DNA of 64,000 bases, taken from the NCBI RefSeq assembly GCF_900113005.1, contig NZ_FONW01000002.1, forward strand, positions 744,001-808,000, read 5' to 3'. This DNA comes from Sunxiuqinia elliptica. GTDB lineage: Bacteria; Bacteroidota; Bacteroidia; Bacteroidales; Prolixibacteraceae. Shown in pieces: positions 45,801 to 54,261 of the stretch; position 1 is the stretch's first letter; each line of letters starts with the position of its first letter. The translations under genes and the position numbers were made by a program. The notes under the pieces are model-generated. The model saw nothing but the letters and a program-made list of their open reading frames with translations, was not told the DNA's origin and did no database searches.

Positions 45801-48800
45801 GAATGTTTACGACGAAAGGAGTTAATTAACTACAATTATTCAATCCCGATTAATGGTAGCGAATTATTTTTTGAAGCAAGAATTTCTCCGGTAGATAACC
45901 ATAGCGTTCTTGTGCTTGCTCGCAACATAACAAGTGAACGCGAGCAGGAGGTTCTGCTTAAACGACTCTCGCTGGCCGTAAAGCAAAGTCCTGTGATTAC
46001 CGTAATCACTGACTTGAAAGCCAATGTCGAGTATGTCAATCCTGTTTTTGAGAGAATTACAGGTTACTCTTTAGCCGAAATAATAGGCAAGAATGTACGT
46101 ATTTTACAATCTGGAGAGACTCCTCGTGCTGTGTATAACGAGATGTGGAAGACAATCAAGGCTGGTACAAGTTGGCATGGCGAATGGAAGAACAGGAAGA
46201 AGAATGGAGAGAAATATTGGGAAGATGTAATCATTACACCAATCACTGACGACGATGGTCAGGTGATGAATTATTTGGCGGTTAAACAAGACGTGACAGA
46301 TCGTAAAAAAGCAGATCTGGAAATATTCAACCTCAATCAAAATCTGGAAGAAAAGATAAAACAACGAACAAAAGAATTAGAAAAATCAAATCGTGTTTTA
46401 AAAGAAGAAATCGAGAAGCGTAAGAAGACAGAGCATGAATTAACGCTAAGTCAGCAGAACTACCGCAATGTGGTAGAGAATGTGAAAGAGATTATTTTTA
46501 AAACAGATTTAGAAGGTAACTGGTTGTTCTTAAATCAGGCATGGGAAGAAATTACTGGGTTTACGGTCGATGAATCTATTGGGGAACGTTTTATGAACTA
46601 TGTCTATCCTGATGATCGCCAGCGAAACTGGGAATTATTTGAGCCACTAATCCAACAGGAAAAGGCTCATTGTAAGCACGAAGTCCGCTATTTAACCAAA
46701 GATGGCTCATACATTTGGGTTGAAGTGTTTGCTCGTTTAGGACTCGATGAGGATAACCAAATTATAGGGACTTATGGAACATTGCAGGATATTACAGTAA
46801 GAAAGCGAGCTGAAAACTTTGAACGGGAAGTACTGGATTTGTCCGCCAATTTTACAGGAATATCATTTAATGAGATAGATGGAGCTTTGAATGTTGCTCT
46901 TGAGCGAATAGGACAGTTTCTAACAGCTGATCGAGCTTATATTTTCGAGATTGATAATACACAGGCTTTAATGAGCAACACCTACGAATGGTGCAATCAT
47001 GGGGTTCTCCCAGAGATTAGCAACCTGAAAGATATTCCGGTGGATATCTTTCCAATGTGGATGAAGCAGTTGAAAAGTGGGAATGCTATTATCATACCGT
47101 CAGTGGCAAATTTACCAGAAAGCTGGCATGCTGAGAAAGCAATTTTAGAGCCGCAGGGAATTCAGTCTTTGGTTGTGCTCCCAATGTATGAAGAAGAACG
47201 GTTAATCGGATTTGTTGGACTTGATTTGGTAAAACATCAGCGAGAGTTTCTAGAGATAGAAATCAAAATTTTAAATATCTGGGGAACAATGCTCTCGAAT
47301 TTAGTGTATCGAAAGCAAACCGAGTTTTTGTTGGAACAAACAAGGCAAAATCATGAGACCTTTTATAATACCGTTGATGATTTTCTATACATTCTGAATG
47401 ATGAGTGGAAAATTATCGACATGAATCTTTCTATGTGCAACCGACTCGGTTATTTGAAAGAAGAGCTCCAAAACCGACCAATAAAAAGCTTGCTTTTGGA
47501 GGAGCAAGAACAGCAAGTCGAGAATATCTTTGATAGCTTGTTGGAAGGGCAAACGGATTATTGCACGATTCCGATGGTTACCAAAGGAGGAAATAAAATT
47601 CCGGTTGAAACGAAGTTAAAAAGAGGGTTTTGGGATGGACAATCAGTGGTATTTGGAGCAAGTAAAGATATTTCAAAGCTAAGATTGTCTGAAGAGAAGT
47701 TCTCTACAGCTTTTCACAGTAATTCAGGCTTAATGGCAATTTCAGATATCGAGAATGGGCGTTATTTGGATGTAAACAATGCTTTTTTGGAAGCCGTTGA
47801 GTTTTCTCGAGAGGAGTTAATTGGTAAGAAAGGAACCGAATTGGGTTTATTCCCTGATCCTGGATTCGAGGCTCGAATATTGGATAAGGTTGAAAAGGAA
47901 AAGTCAATTCGAAAATATGAGGTGAATTGGAGAACTAAAAGTGGTGTAATCAGGATTGGCTTGTTGTCGGCAGATACGATTTTTATTGGAGATCGAAAAT
48001 GTATGCTTTCTGTTACTATTGATATTACCGAACGCAAACGAGCAGAAGAAGAAGCCAGTAAAGCACGCATTGAAGCAGAGGAAGCAAACCGGGCAAAAAG
48101 TGAGTTTTTATCACGAATGAGTCATGAGCTGAGAACCCCAATGAATTCAATTTTAGGTTTTGGGCAGTTGCTTGAAATGGGCGAATTAAAAGAGCCTCAA
48201 AAGAGAGGAGTGAAGCATATAATGCAGAGTGGAAAGCATCTTTTGAATTTGATTAACGAAGTGCTGGATATTAGTCGGATTGAGGCAGGGCGCCTTGAGT
48301 TGTCAATTGAACCTGTATCATTAGAAAATGCGATCTATGAGATAATCGATTTGGTACAACCTCAGGTTGAGAGGAATAGTTTAAATCTGAGGTTTGTTGT
48401 TTCTGAAAGCAGTCGAATGTGTGTGATGGTTGATCGTCAAAGGTTTAAGCAGATTATGTTGAACTTAGTCAATAATGCCATAAAGTATAACAAATCAGAA
48501 GGTTCAGCAACCATTGAAACTCAAAGAATAGGCAAAGGACCTAAAAAGATGATACGGATTTTTGTTCGTGACACCGGTCTTGGGATTTCCGAAGAAGATA
48601 TTGAAAAACTGTTTACTCCTTTTGAGCGAATTGGAGCAGAGAAAACACGTACCGAAGGAACAGGTCTAGGCTTAGCCGTTGTTAAAAAGCTGACAGAAGC
48701 CATGGCTGGACGTGTCGGGTTAACCAGTAAAAAAGGAGAGGGGAGTACTTTCTGGGTTGAGTTTCCATTGGGCAATAACAAAGGGAAATGTATAAAGGAA

Positions 48801-49235
48801 CAACGTGAAGAAGCAACAACTATTGCCGAAAATTCAACTATTCGAGGTAAAGCTCTTTATGTCGAAGATGATTCATCAAATGTGGAGTTGGTTAGAGAAT
48901 TACTCGAAAATCAGAGACCCAATATTGAATTGGTGTCCTGTGGAAATGGTGCTGAAGCTCTTAATATAGCTTTAATGCATAAGCCAGATATTATCTTTAT
49001 GGTTAATCATTTGTCGGGCTTGTCGGGAGGTGAGCTGCTCAGGCAGTTTGGAGCAAATGAGAAGTTAGCAGGTGTTCCAGTGGTGGTAATCAGTGCTGAT
49101 GCCATGCCAAAACAGATTATAAAAATGTTGCAGCTTGGCGCAAAAGATTATCTAACAAAACCCTTGGATATTTCAGCATTTCTTCGTGTTTTGGATCGTT
49201 TTCTTGAAGCTGAAGAAGAAGGCAAAGGAAGCTAA
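42846..49235 (+). CDS. Giant multi-PAS hybrid sensor kinase with a degenerate receiver
   Basis: A 2129-residue soluble kinase without membrane segments. In order: coiled coil (1-50), a GAF-like segment (about 55-160), eight consecutive PAS/PAC units (about 170-1160), a coiled coil, a ninth PAS (about 1205-1320), a GAF domain (about 1325-1495), two more PAS units (about 1500-1735), HisKA with SHELRTPMNS (His1760), HATPase_c (about 1855-1980; DTGLGI, GTGLGLAV) and a receiver domain (about 2000-2125). The receiver keeps the acidic pair (YVEDD), the Ser switch (VISADA) and the Lys (TKPLD), but the phosphoacceptor position reads Val2053 (IIFMVNHLSG). Units three and eight are near-copies of each other (LSLAVxQSP), pointing to internal duplication. 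Confidence 0.92.
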   Translation: MNDKARMTEEKLQMKIQQLSEEQESLKEVLNEVLFKLEERKKEIECHNAISRLMQTPSLSIEEVIQEIVKVVPQSWQFPDFTHASIKLNGQVFNSSGNSKKTYVLTQPIVLEGRQLGEIKVSHNAVVVKNRTPFLVEEEVLLKAIAERISSFIKYERERELQEQNKQKYQILVENINDAIFETDENGVLTYVSPQIEQVTGYTPSELVGQLFYSKQEHLRGILEERFRVLQKKGGIKNDYEFLTKTGTTCWVRISSKAKYIDGQFCGALGTVSDISEKKKLELELTKSEWLYRSMMDASPDIVTIADIHGQIILTSPKTLEVFGHDSVDYFTGRNVWDFIKSESKEKCEATFKCLLVGDRINVVEFKAIKSDGTTFYIEVSANLIRNEEGKPHRIIIITRDITARKQAENQMLKLSLAVEQSPASIVITNIDGDIEYVNPKTCQTTGYAADELIGKNPRILKSGETSEDEYEYLWRSISHGETWQGIFHNKRKNGDFYWESAQITPIKNDAGELLGYFGVKEDVTDYKNIQEALLRSEERFKQVAEHSQTVVWEVDENGLYTYVGGAVKRVWGYLPEEIVGKKHFYDLHPEKGRKEFKRAAFKFFKDKKIITNLENQVVPKDGDPRWMLTNGIPILDKEGQFLGYRGSDLNINEKKQADKALKASETMLNNAQELAQMGSWEFNIINNEVNWSKNFYKLMEVTENDRTVSFDYFSDRIHPEDKDLLDEELETLIEQKKATSQQHRLLMPDGKVKWVENRIVPDFDSRGNLIALKGINLDITAKKMVEQELVKREEKLYEAQKLAQICSWEHSFKDHSTIWSDNTYDLYQIDRKLVQPSYEYILENRIHPDDVHFFVESVEQIHQDPQELSYDSRIVLPGGEIRWMTNEIVPVLENGELVGLSGINQDITDKKETELAITNQNNRMNAALRAIPDLIFIMRDDGTYLEYYANKEEELLLSPGNIVGSNIADAFPAEAARFHLDKFRECLRRKELINYNYSIPINGSELFFEARISPVDNHSVLVLARNITSEREQEVLLKRLSLAVKQSPVITVITDLKANVEYVNPVFERITGYSLAEIIGKNVRILQSGETPRAVYNEMWKTIKAGTSWHGEWKNRKKNGEKYWEDVIITPITDDDGQVMNYLAVKQDVTDRKKADLEIFNLNQNLEEKIKQRTKELEKSNRVLKEEIEKRKKTEHELTLSQQNYRNVVENVKEIIFKTDLEGNWLFLNQAWEEITGFTVDESIGERFMNYVYPDDRQRNWELFEPLIQQEKAHCKHEVRYLTKDGSYIWVEVFARLGLDEDNQIIGTYGTLQDITVRKRAENFEREVLDLSANFTGISFNEIDGALNVALERIGQFLTADRAYIFEIDNTQALMSNTYEWCNHGVLPEISNLKDIPVDIFPMWMKQLKSGNAIIIPSVANLPESWHAEKAILEPQGIQSLVVLPMYEEERLIGFVGLDLVKHQREFLEIEIKILNIWGTMLSNLVYRKQTEFLLEQTRQNHETFYNTVDDFLYILNDEWKIIDMNLSMCNRLGYLKEELQNRPIKSLLLEEQEQQVENIFDSLLEGQTDYCTIPMVTKGGNKIPVETKLKRGFWDGQSVVFGASKDISKLRLSEEKFSTAFHSNSGLMAISDIENGRYLDVNNAFLEAVEFSREELIGKKGTELGLFPDPGFEARILDKVEKEKSIRKYEVNWRTKSGVIRIGLLSADTIFIGDRKCMLSVTIDITERKRAEEEASKARIEAEEANRAKSEFLSRMSHELRTPMNSILGFGQLLEMGELKEPQKRGVKHIMQSGKHLLNLINEVLDISRIEAGRLELSIEPVSLENAIYEIIDLVQPQVERNSLNLRFVVSESSRMCVMVDRQRFKQIMLNLVNNAIKYNKSEGSATIETQRIGKGPKKMIRIFVRDTGLGISEEDIEKLFTPFERIGAEKTRTEGTGLGLAVVKKLTEAMAGRVGLTSKKGEGSTFWVEFPLGNNKGKCIKEQREEATTIAENSTIRGKALYVEDDSSNVELVRELLENQRPNIELVSCGNGAEALNIALMHKPDIIFMVNHLSGLSGGELLRQFGANEKLAGVPVVVISADAMPKQIIKMLQLGAKDYLTKPLDISAFLRVLDRFLEAEEEGKGS

Positions 49236-49264
49236 GTAATTTGAAAAACAAAGGAAAGAAACTC

Positions 49265-50455
49265 ATGACTGAAGAAGTGCTCAAAAAAGCGAAAATATTA
49301 ATCGTTGAGGATCAGCAGCCTAATATTGATGTATTAGAAGATTTGCTGAGAATGAAAGGATATCAGGATTTTAAAGCTACAGCAGATCCACGCGAAGTGT
49401 TTCGCTTATTTGCAACCTATGAACCTGACTTGATTCTTTTAGATTTAAGTATGCCTTATTTGTCGGGCTTCGAAGTGATGGAGCAATTACGAAGGATTAT
49501 TCCGGATGATACCTATTTCCCAATATTGATATTAACTGCTGACGCAACAAAGGAAACGAAAGAGAGAGCATTGTCCGAAGGAGCCAGTGATTTTCTAACG
49601 AAACCGTTCGATTTAACCGAAGTTGCTCTTCGTATTCAAAACTTGTTGTATACAAGTTTTTTGCATAAGCAATTGGTTGATCAGAACAAACTTCTGGAAA
49701 AGAAAGTACAGGAAAGAACGAAAGAACTGGAAGAACGGAATCGGGAGTTAATTAAAGCCAAGGAACGCGTAGAGGCGAGTGACCAGCTGAAAACTAATTT
49801 TATCAATAATATTTCTCATGAACTTCGGACGCCGCTGAATGGAATTCTGGGCTATGGGCAGATCCTGGTTGATTCTGACTTGACCTTGGAGGAGAAAACC
49901 TTTTATGCTCCAATGTTAAAGGAAAGCAGCTATCGGTTAATGAATACGATGACAAATATTATGGATATCTCCATGTTAACCTCCGGAAATCAGAAAGTCC
50001 GGAAACGAGAAGTCGATCTCAATCGATTGGTTCAAGATATCGTCGAAGATTTTCAGGCTAACTGTAGTGCCAAAAATGTGGAATTGAACACGACGTTTTT
50101 AACGGATGAATTGGGAATTCACACTGATCCGGAATTACTACGGAAAATTATTCGTCATGTGGTTGACAATGCCGTCAAGTTTACCTCGCAAGGAACGATT
50201 GATATCATTGTTGGTAAAGATGGAGAAAATCTGGTAATTGAAGTGAAAGATACAGGTGTTGGAATTGAGGAAAAATGGCAAAAACGAATTTTTGAGAATT
50301 TTATGCAGGAGTCAACTACAATTACCCGGATATTTGAAGGAACGGGGCTTGGACTCTCTATTTCAAAAGGGTTTGCCGAATTGTTAGGCGGGAAAATAAC
50401 GCTTAAGTCCGAAAAAGATAAAGGTTCAATTTTCACCGTTTTCATTCCTTTTTAA
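49265..50455 (+). CDS. Receiver-histidine kinase (REC-HisKA-HATPase)
   Basis: A 396-residue protein from the ATG at 49265, which follows GGAAAG by seven bases; a TTG at 49241 would add eight residues. The receiver comes first, with phosphoacceptor Asp60 (LILLDLSMP), Thr and Lys (LTADAT, TKPFD). A coiled coil, HisKA with His185 (SHELRTPLNG) and HATPase_c (VKDTGVGI, GTGLGLSI) follow. It begins 29 bp after the stop of the giant kinase, so the two are almost certainly co-transcribed. Its intact receiver could take the phosphate that the Val-bearing receiver next door cannot. No DNA-binding output is seen in either protein. Confidence 0.92.
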   Translation: MTEEVLKKAKILIVEDQQPNIDVLEDLLRMKGYQDFKATADPREVFRLFATYEPDLILLDLSMPYLSGFEVMEQLRRIIPDDTYFPILILTADATKETKERALSEGASDFLTKPFDLTEVALRIQNLLYTSFLHKQLVDQNKLLEKKVQERTKELEERNRELIKAKERVEASDQLKTNFINNISHELRTPLNGILGYGQILVDSDLTLEEKTFYAPMLKESSYRLMNTMTNIMDISMLTSGNQKVRKREVDLNRLVQDIVEDFQANCSAKNVELNTTFLTDELGIHTDPELLRKIIRHVVDNAVKFTSQGTIDIIVGKDGENLVIEVKDTGVGIEEKWQKRIFENFMQESTTITRIFEGTGLGLSISKGFAELLGGKITLKSEKDKGSIFTVFIPF

Positions 50456-50492
50456 GTCTAACGTCATCCTACTTTTTGCATCTGTTTTTGTA

Positions 50493-50535
50493 AGTTTTGG
50501 CATTTTGTTTGGAGGGAATTGCCAAACTGTTTTTT
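50493..50535 (+). terminator. Terminator after the kinase pair
   Basis: AGTTTTGGCA (50493-50502) and TGCCAAACT (50520-50528) pair with one bulged T; a T-run follows after one G. It lies about 40 bp past the stop of the receiver-kinase gene. Confidence 0.65.
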
Positions 50536-50734
50536 GTAATTGTTGCTGGATATTTTTTAGCTATTTTTTAACAATAATTAATTGATTCTATTCTTTTTTC
50601 TCCTTTTGCTGGCTATTTTATAGGATAGAAAATAGGTTGCTTTGTCGCATGTGAACCCGTACAGATAAATCTATCGCATGAGGTGAACTAAACGACCGTT
50701 TTTTGATTTTAGTTATAAATAGCAAGATTATAAA

Positions 50735-52216
50735 ATGACTCTTACAACAGAAAATATCTTATTGGTTGGTTCCATTCTTTTATTCCTTTCGCTAATTGCT
50801 GGAAAAACTTCCTACCGTTTTGGAGTGCCTGTACTGCTTCTTTTTATTTCAATTGGTATGCTGGCTGGCTCGGACGGGATTGGAGGAATTTATTTCGATA
50901 ATCCGAAAACAGCTCAATTCATAGGAATTGTAGCGCTTAACTTCATTTTGTTTTCCGGGGGACTTGATACCGATTGGCGATCCGTCAAACCAGTCTTAGG
51001 TCAGGGAATTACGCTCTCCACCTTGGGGGTGATGCTTACTGCTGGTTTTTTGGGGGTATTTGTTTGGGCTGTTACCGATTTCTCGATTTATGAAGGTCTG
51101 CTACTTGGCTCCATCGTTTCATCAACCGATTCGGCAGCTGTGTTTTCCATACTCCGGTCTAAAAACTTAGCCTTAAAAGGAAACCTACGACCAACTTTGG
51201 AATTGGAAAGTGGTAGTAACGATCCCATGGCCTATATTTTAACCATAGTTTTTACAGGCATTGTGGTTAATCAGCAGGCTAATTTGCTCTCCATTTTCCC
51301 GATGCTTTTGCAGCAACTTTTGATAGGTGGTATTTTGGGTTTGGTAATCGGTAAGTTGGGAAGTATTGTGATTAACCGGATAGAGCTGGTTTACGAGGGC
51401 TTGTACATCGTTTTAGTTATTGCAATCATGTTTTTTAGTTTTTCGGCGACCAATTTTATTGGAGGGAACGGCTTTCTGGCTGTATACATCTCAGCTGTAT
51501 TTCTTGGAAATCAGGAATTAATACATAAAAAGTCAATTCTAAAATCGTTTGACAGCTTTGCTTGGCTGATGCAGATTATTCTGTTCCTTACGCTCGGATT
51601 ACTGGTTTTTCCAAAACAAATAATCCCTTTTGCAGGAATTGGTTTGGTAATCTCCATGGTCTTAATTTTTGTAGCTCGGCCACTTAGTGTTTTTATTAGT
51701 TTGATTCCATTCAAGATCCAAAAGCGAAGTCGTTGGTTTATCTCCTGGGTTGGGCTTAGAGGAGCCGTTCCAATTGTGTTGGCTACCTATCCACTGATTT
51801 ATGGAGCCGAAAAAGCGCATGCTATTTTCAATATCGTTTTCTTTATTTCCATTACTTCGGTTTTAATTCAGGGAACAACTCTTTCGGTTGTTGCCAAATG
51901 GTTGGGGCTAACTTTGCCCGAAAACTTAAAGCCGAGAACGCAAACCGATTTGGAACTAAACGATAGCATCAAATCCAAGTTGAAAGAGGTGGTAATCCCA
52001 GCAACAAGCTCGGTTGTTGGAAAGCAAATTGTCCAAATCGGGCTTCCCAAAACGTCCTTAATAGCAATTATCAAAAGGGAGGATAGCTACATTACACCGC
52101 ATGGAGCAACCGTGTTGAATGCCAATGACAAGTTATACCTATTGGCCGAAGACAACGATTCGGAAAAAGAGGTACTAACTAGTCTTGATATTCCTCTTCA
52201 TAAGTCTGAAAATTAG
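50735..52216 (+). CDS. K+/H+ (CPA1) antiporter with RCK_C domain, NhaP2-like
   Basis: A 493-residue membrane antiporter. About twelve hydrophobic helices fill residues 5-390, with the CPA1 core SGGLDTDW, SIVSSTDSAAVFSILR and ELESGSNDPMAY; the Asp-rich SSTDSAA and GSNDPMA segments carry the ion-binding acidic residues. A TrkA_C (RCK_C) regulatory domain of about 80 residues ends the protein (VVGKQIVQIGLPKTSLIAIIKRED). NhaP2-type proteins exchange K+ or Na+ for protons. Its promoter must lie in 50536-50734, where I see no clear box. It seems unrelated to its neighbours. Confidence 0.92.
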   Translation: MTLTTENILLVGSILLFLSLIAGKTSYRFGVPVLLLFISIGMLAGSDGIGGIYFDNPKTAQFIGIVALNFILFSGGLDTDWRSVKPVLGQGITLSTLGVMLTAGFLGVFVWAVTDFSIYEGLLLGSIVSSTDSAAVFSILRSKNLALKGNLRPTLELESGSNDPMAYILTIVFTGIVVNQQANLLSIFPMLLQQLLIGGILGLVIGKLGSIVINRIELVYEGLYIVLVIAIMFFSFSATNFIGGNGFLAVYISAVFLGNQELIHKKSILKSFDSFAWLMQIILFLTLGLLVFPKQIIPFAGIGLVISMVLIFVARPLSVFISLIPFKIQKRSRWFISWVGLRGAVPIVLATYPLIYGAEKAHAIFNIVFFISITSVLIQGTTLSVVAKWLGLTLPENLKPRTQTDLELNDSIKSKLKEVVIPATSSVVGKQIVQIGLPKTSLIAIIKREDSYITPHGATVLNANDKLYLLAEDNDSEKEVLTSLDIPLHKSEN

Positions 52217-52251
52217 TTGCTATAGCTAGAATAGAGAAAGAAATTAATTGT

Positions 52252-52391
52252 ATTTTCACTTGGCAAAAACAGTGTTTTACAACATTAAACGGATGCATTT
52301 TTCGGTATAATTTTTAACTTTCTTTGTTGAGATGAATAAGAGAAATGGCTTTGTGCCATTTTTTAAACTAAAAAAGCCAAACCGATTTGGC
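52252..52391 (+). repeat. 140-bp direct repeat, copy A (before the sigma gene)
   Basis: Matches 59212-59351 base for base without gaps, with seven mismatches in 140 positions. It contains a hairpin ATGGC/GCCAT followed by T (52346-52365), an ATG-led reading frame (from 52332), and ends in the palindrome GCCAAA-CCGA-TTTGGC. The distance between copies is 6960 bp, which brackets sigma, anti-sigma, susC and susD. Confidence 0.93.
52376..52391. promoter_or_regulatory. Predicted LacI-family operator 1
   Basis: GCCAAA-CCGA-TTTGGC has six-base perfect arms and a central CG, as in LacI-family operators. It lies just before or over the start of the ECF sigma gene. The same motif precedes lacI itself and a close variant precedes the mannosidase. 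Confidence 0.65.
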
Positions 52392-52416
52392 TATCCAACG
52401 AGTAAGAAAACCGAAC

Positions 52417-53052
52417 TTGAAAAGTGGTCAGGAATATGTTTGGGCTTTAAAGTTTGGCGACGAAAAGGCTTTGAAGCTGATAATGGAAAGATGGTATTCC
52501 AAATTGTACAATTTTGCCATCGGGTACCTGAAAAATGAAGGAGGAGTGGAAGAAGTAATTCAAGATGTCTTTCTTCAGCTTTGGGATAACCGCGAAAAGC
52601 TGGCTGATACAACTTCATTAAATGCTTACCTGTTTACCTTAACACGAAACCGCTGCATTGATGCTATTCGAAGAGAACGACTTTTAATTCAATTTCATAC
52701 GGATAAAAAGGCCGAGTACAATTACCTGACGAATAGCTACTATGCCTTATCTGACTCAATTCTTGATCATATCTTTGAACGGGAGTTTCAAGAGGAGATC
52801 GATAAAACCATTCGAGCTTTACCCACACAGTGTCAAAAGGTCTTTTATTTGAGTCGGGAAAAAGGATTGAAAAACCGGGAAATTGGAGAGAAGCTAAATA
52901 TTTCACCAAAAACAGTGGAAACACATATAACCAAAGCATTAAAAACGATTAAAAATACACTGGAACGAAAGTTTCCTGATTCTTTTAATTTGATTTTGAT
53001 CTTGGTGAGAAAAGTTAGGCTGAATACCCGGAAAATCTTGTCAGGCATTTGA
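52417..53052 (+). CDS. ECF sigma factor (PUL type) without an ATG start
   Basis: A sigma factor of about 211 residues. Region 2 (NFAIGYLKNEGGVEEVIQDVFLQLWDN) and region 4 (LPTQCQKVFYLSREKGLKNREIGEKLNIS) are intact. No ATG lies in frame before region 2. The candidates are TTG at 52417, chosen here, and TTG at 52387, which lies inside the LacI-type operator. The only upstream ATG (52332) opens a different frame. The FecR-type anti-sigma gene follows after 131 bp. Control by both LacI and the SusC-FecR signal is implied. Confidence 0.85.
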   Translation: MKSGQEYVWALKFGDEKALKLIMERWYSKLYNFAIGYLKNEGGVEEVIQDVFLQLWDNREKLADTTSLNAYLFTLTRNRCIDAIRRERLLIQFHTDKKAEYNYLTNSYYALSDSILDHIFEREFQEEIDKTIRALPTQCQKVFYLSREKGLKNREIGEKLNISPKTVETHITKALKTIKNTLERKFPDSFNLILILVRKVRLNTRKILSGI

Positions 53053-53183
53053 TTCTCATACTTCTTTAAATACGAAATTCTCGACAAAGAAATGTTGGAA
53101 AAATAGACTTTGGAAAAAAAAATCAAAAATTGACTCAGGGTATTTTTGTGAATTTACGTTTTACCAATAGATACCTGAGAAAA

Positions 53184-54167
53184 ATGACCGACGATTTATT
53201 ATTCAAATACATTACCGAACAAGCAACTGAGGATGAACTTCGGGAAGTTCATGAGTGGATCGCTCAGGCTGAAAGCAATCAGCAACAGCTTGCCCGGATT
53301 CGCAATAGTTGGGTGTTGGCAGGTTTAGATCAAGAGATCGATCTGAAAAAGAAAGAACGCGGGATTAATCGTGTTCTTCAGCAAGTCCGGTGGTTGAATA
53401 AGCAAAAACGAGCCAGAGCTCTTCGTCGCCAATGGTTGCAGTATGCCGCAGTTGCGATACTTCTGGTTGGGCTTTCAGCCTTCTTGGGTTACTTCCTTTC
53501 TACTTCTACATTCGATGCAAACATGGGATATACCGAGGTGCTTGCTCCTCGGGGCGAACGCTCTCAAATCATTTTACCTGATGGTTCTTTGGTTAAACTG
53601 AACGCGGAATCGAAGCTCCGATTCAAAACTGCTTTTCAGTCAAAAAGGCGATCGGTGGAGCTGGAAGGAGAAGCTTTTTTTCAGGTTTCACACGATGCTT
53701 CAAAACCGTTTGTTGTAAAAACAGCTCAGCTTGAGGTTCAAGTGTTGGGAACAAGCTTTGACATTAGCTGCTATCCGGATGATAAGCACATTACCACTTA
53801 TCTGGAAACCGGAAAAGTTAAAGTTAATATGCCCAATGGAGAAGAGTTGATTCTAAAGCCAGATCAGGCGATTAGCTACAATAAAGAATCAGGCGAAATT
53901 CAGAAAATGAATTTGAAGTCAGACTATCTACTGGACTGGACTAAAGGCTTGCTGACAGTCAGAAATGAAACCATTGAAGCTTTGTCTCGAAAATTGGAAC
54001 GGCGATATAACATCCAGATCCTTTTTGGAGATAATGAAGTGAAGCACCACCATTATACGGGATCGATAAACGATGAAGATTTGGATATTGTGCTTGAAGC
54101 ATTGGAATTTACCTCATCATTAAACTATAAACGAAAAGGCAATGTGGTAACCTTATACTCAAAGTAA
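53184..54167 (+). CDS. FecR-family anti-sigma factor (locus 2)
   Basis: A 327-residue inner-membrane protein from the ATG at 53184; an 18-codon extension to 53130 is open but unlikely. A cytoplasmic sigma-binding part with an acidic start (MTDDLLFKYITEQATEDEL), one membrane helix (about 85-108; LQYAAVAILLVGLSAFLGYFL), a FecR domain (about 122-225; APRGERSQIILPDGSLVKLNA) and a DUF4974-like C-terminus are present. It pairs with the sigma factor upstream and the STN-bearing SusC downstream. Confidence 0.92.
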   Translation: MTDDLLFKYITEQATEDELREVHEWIAQAESNQQQLARIRNSWVLAGLDQEIDLKKKERGINRVLQQVRWLNKQKRARALRRQWLQYAAVAILLVGLSAFLGYFLSTSTFDANMGYTEVLAPRGERSQIILPDGSLVKLNAESKLRFKTAFQSKRRSVELEGEAFFQVSHDASKPFVVKTAQLEVQVLGTSFDISCYPDDKHITTYLETGKVKVNMPNGEELILKPDQAISYNKESGEIQKMNLKSDYLLDWTKGLLTVRNETIEALSRKLERRYNIQILFGDNEVKHHHYTGSINDEDLDIVLEALEFTSSLNYKRKGNVVTLYSK

Positions 54168-54169
54168 AA

Positions 54170-54247
54170 CCGGAAAACATTCGCAGTGTTTCCCGGTCTA
54201 AATAAGATTTAATAAACGTGCCAAAAGATTCGCAGTCGTAATGGCAC
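54170..54247 (+). other. Two stem-loops sharing the loop sequence ATTCGCAGT, before susC of locus 2
   Basis: Hairpin one: CCGGAAAACA (54170-54179) with TGTTTCCCGG (54187-54196), one mismatch. Hairpin two: GTGCCA (54218-54223) with TGGCAC (54242-54247). Both hold ATTCGCAGT (54179-54187 and 54228-54236). Neither has a T-tract. They occupy the anti-sigma/susC gap, where locus 1 also has a stem-loop. Confidence 0.6.
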
Positions 54248-54261
54248 TATTTACTAACTAA

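Noticed and set aside
52332-52538. 68-codon frame as an independent gene
   Set aside because: Only its first 20 codons are shared with the second repeat copy; the rest is the sigma gene in another phase. Kept as a finding about the leader, not as a gene.
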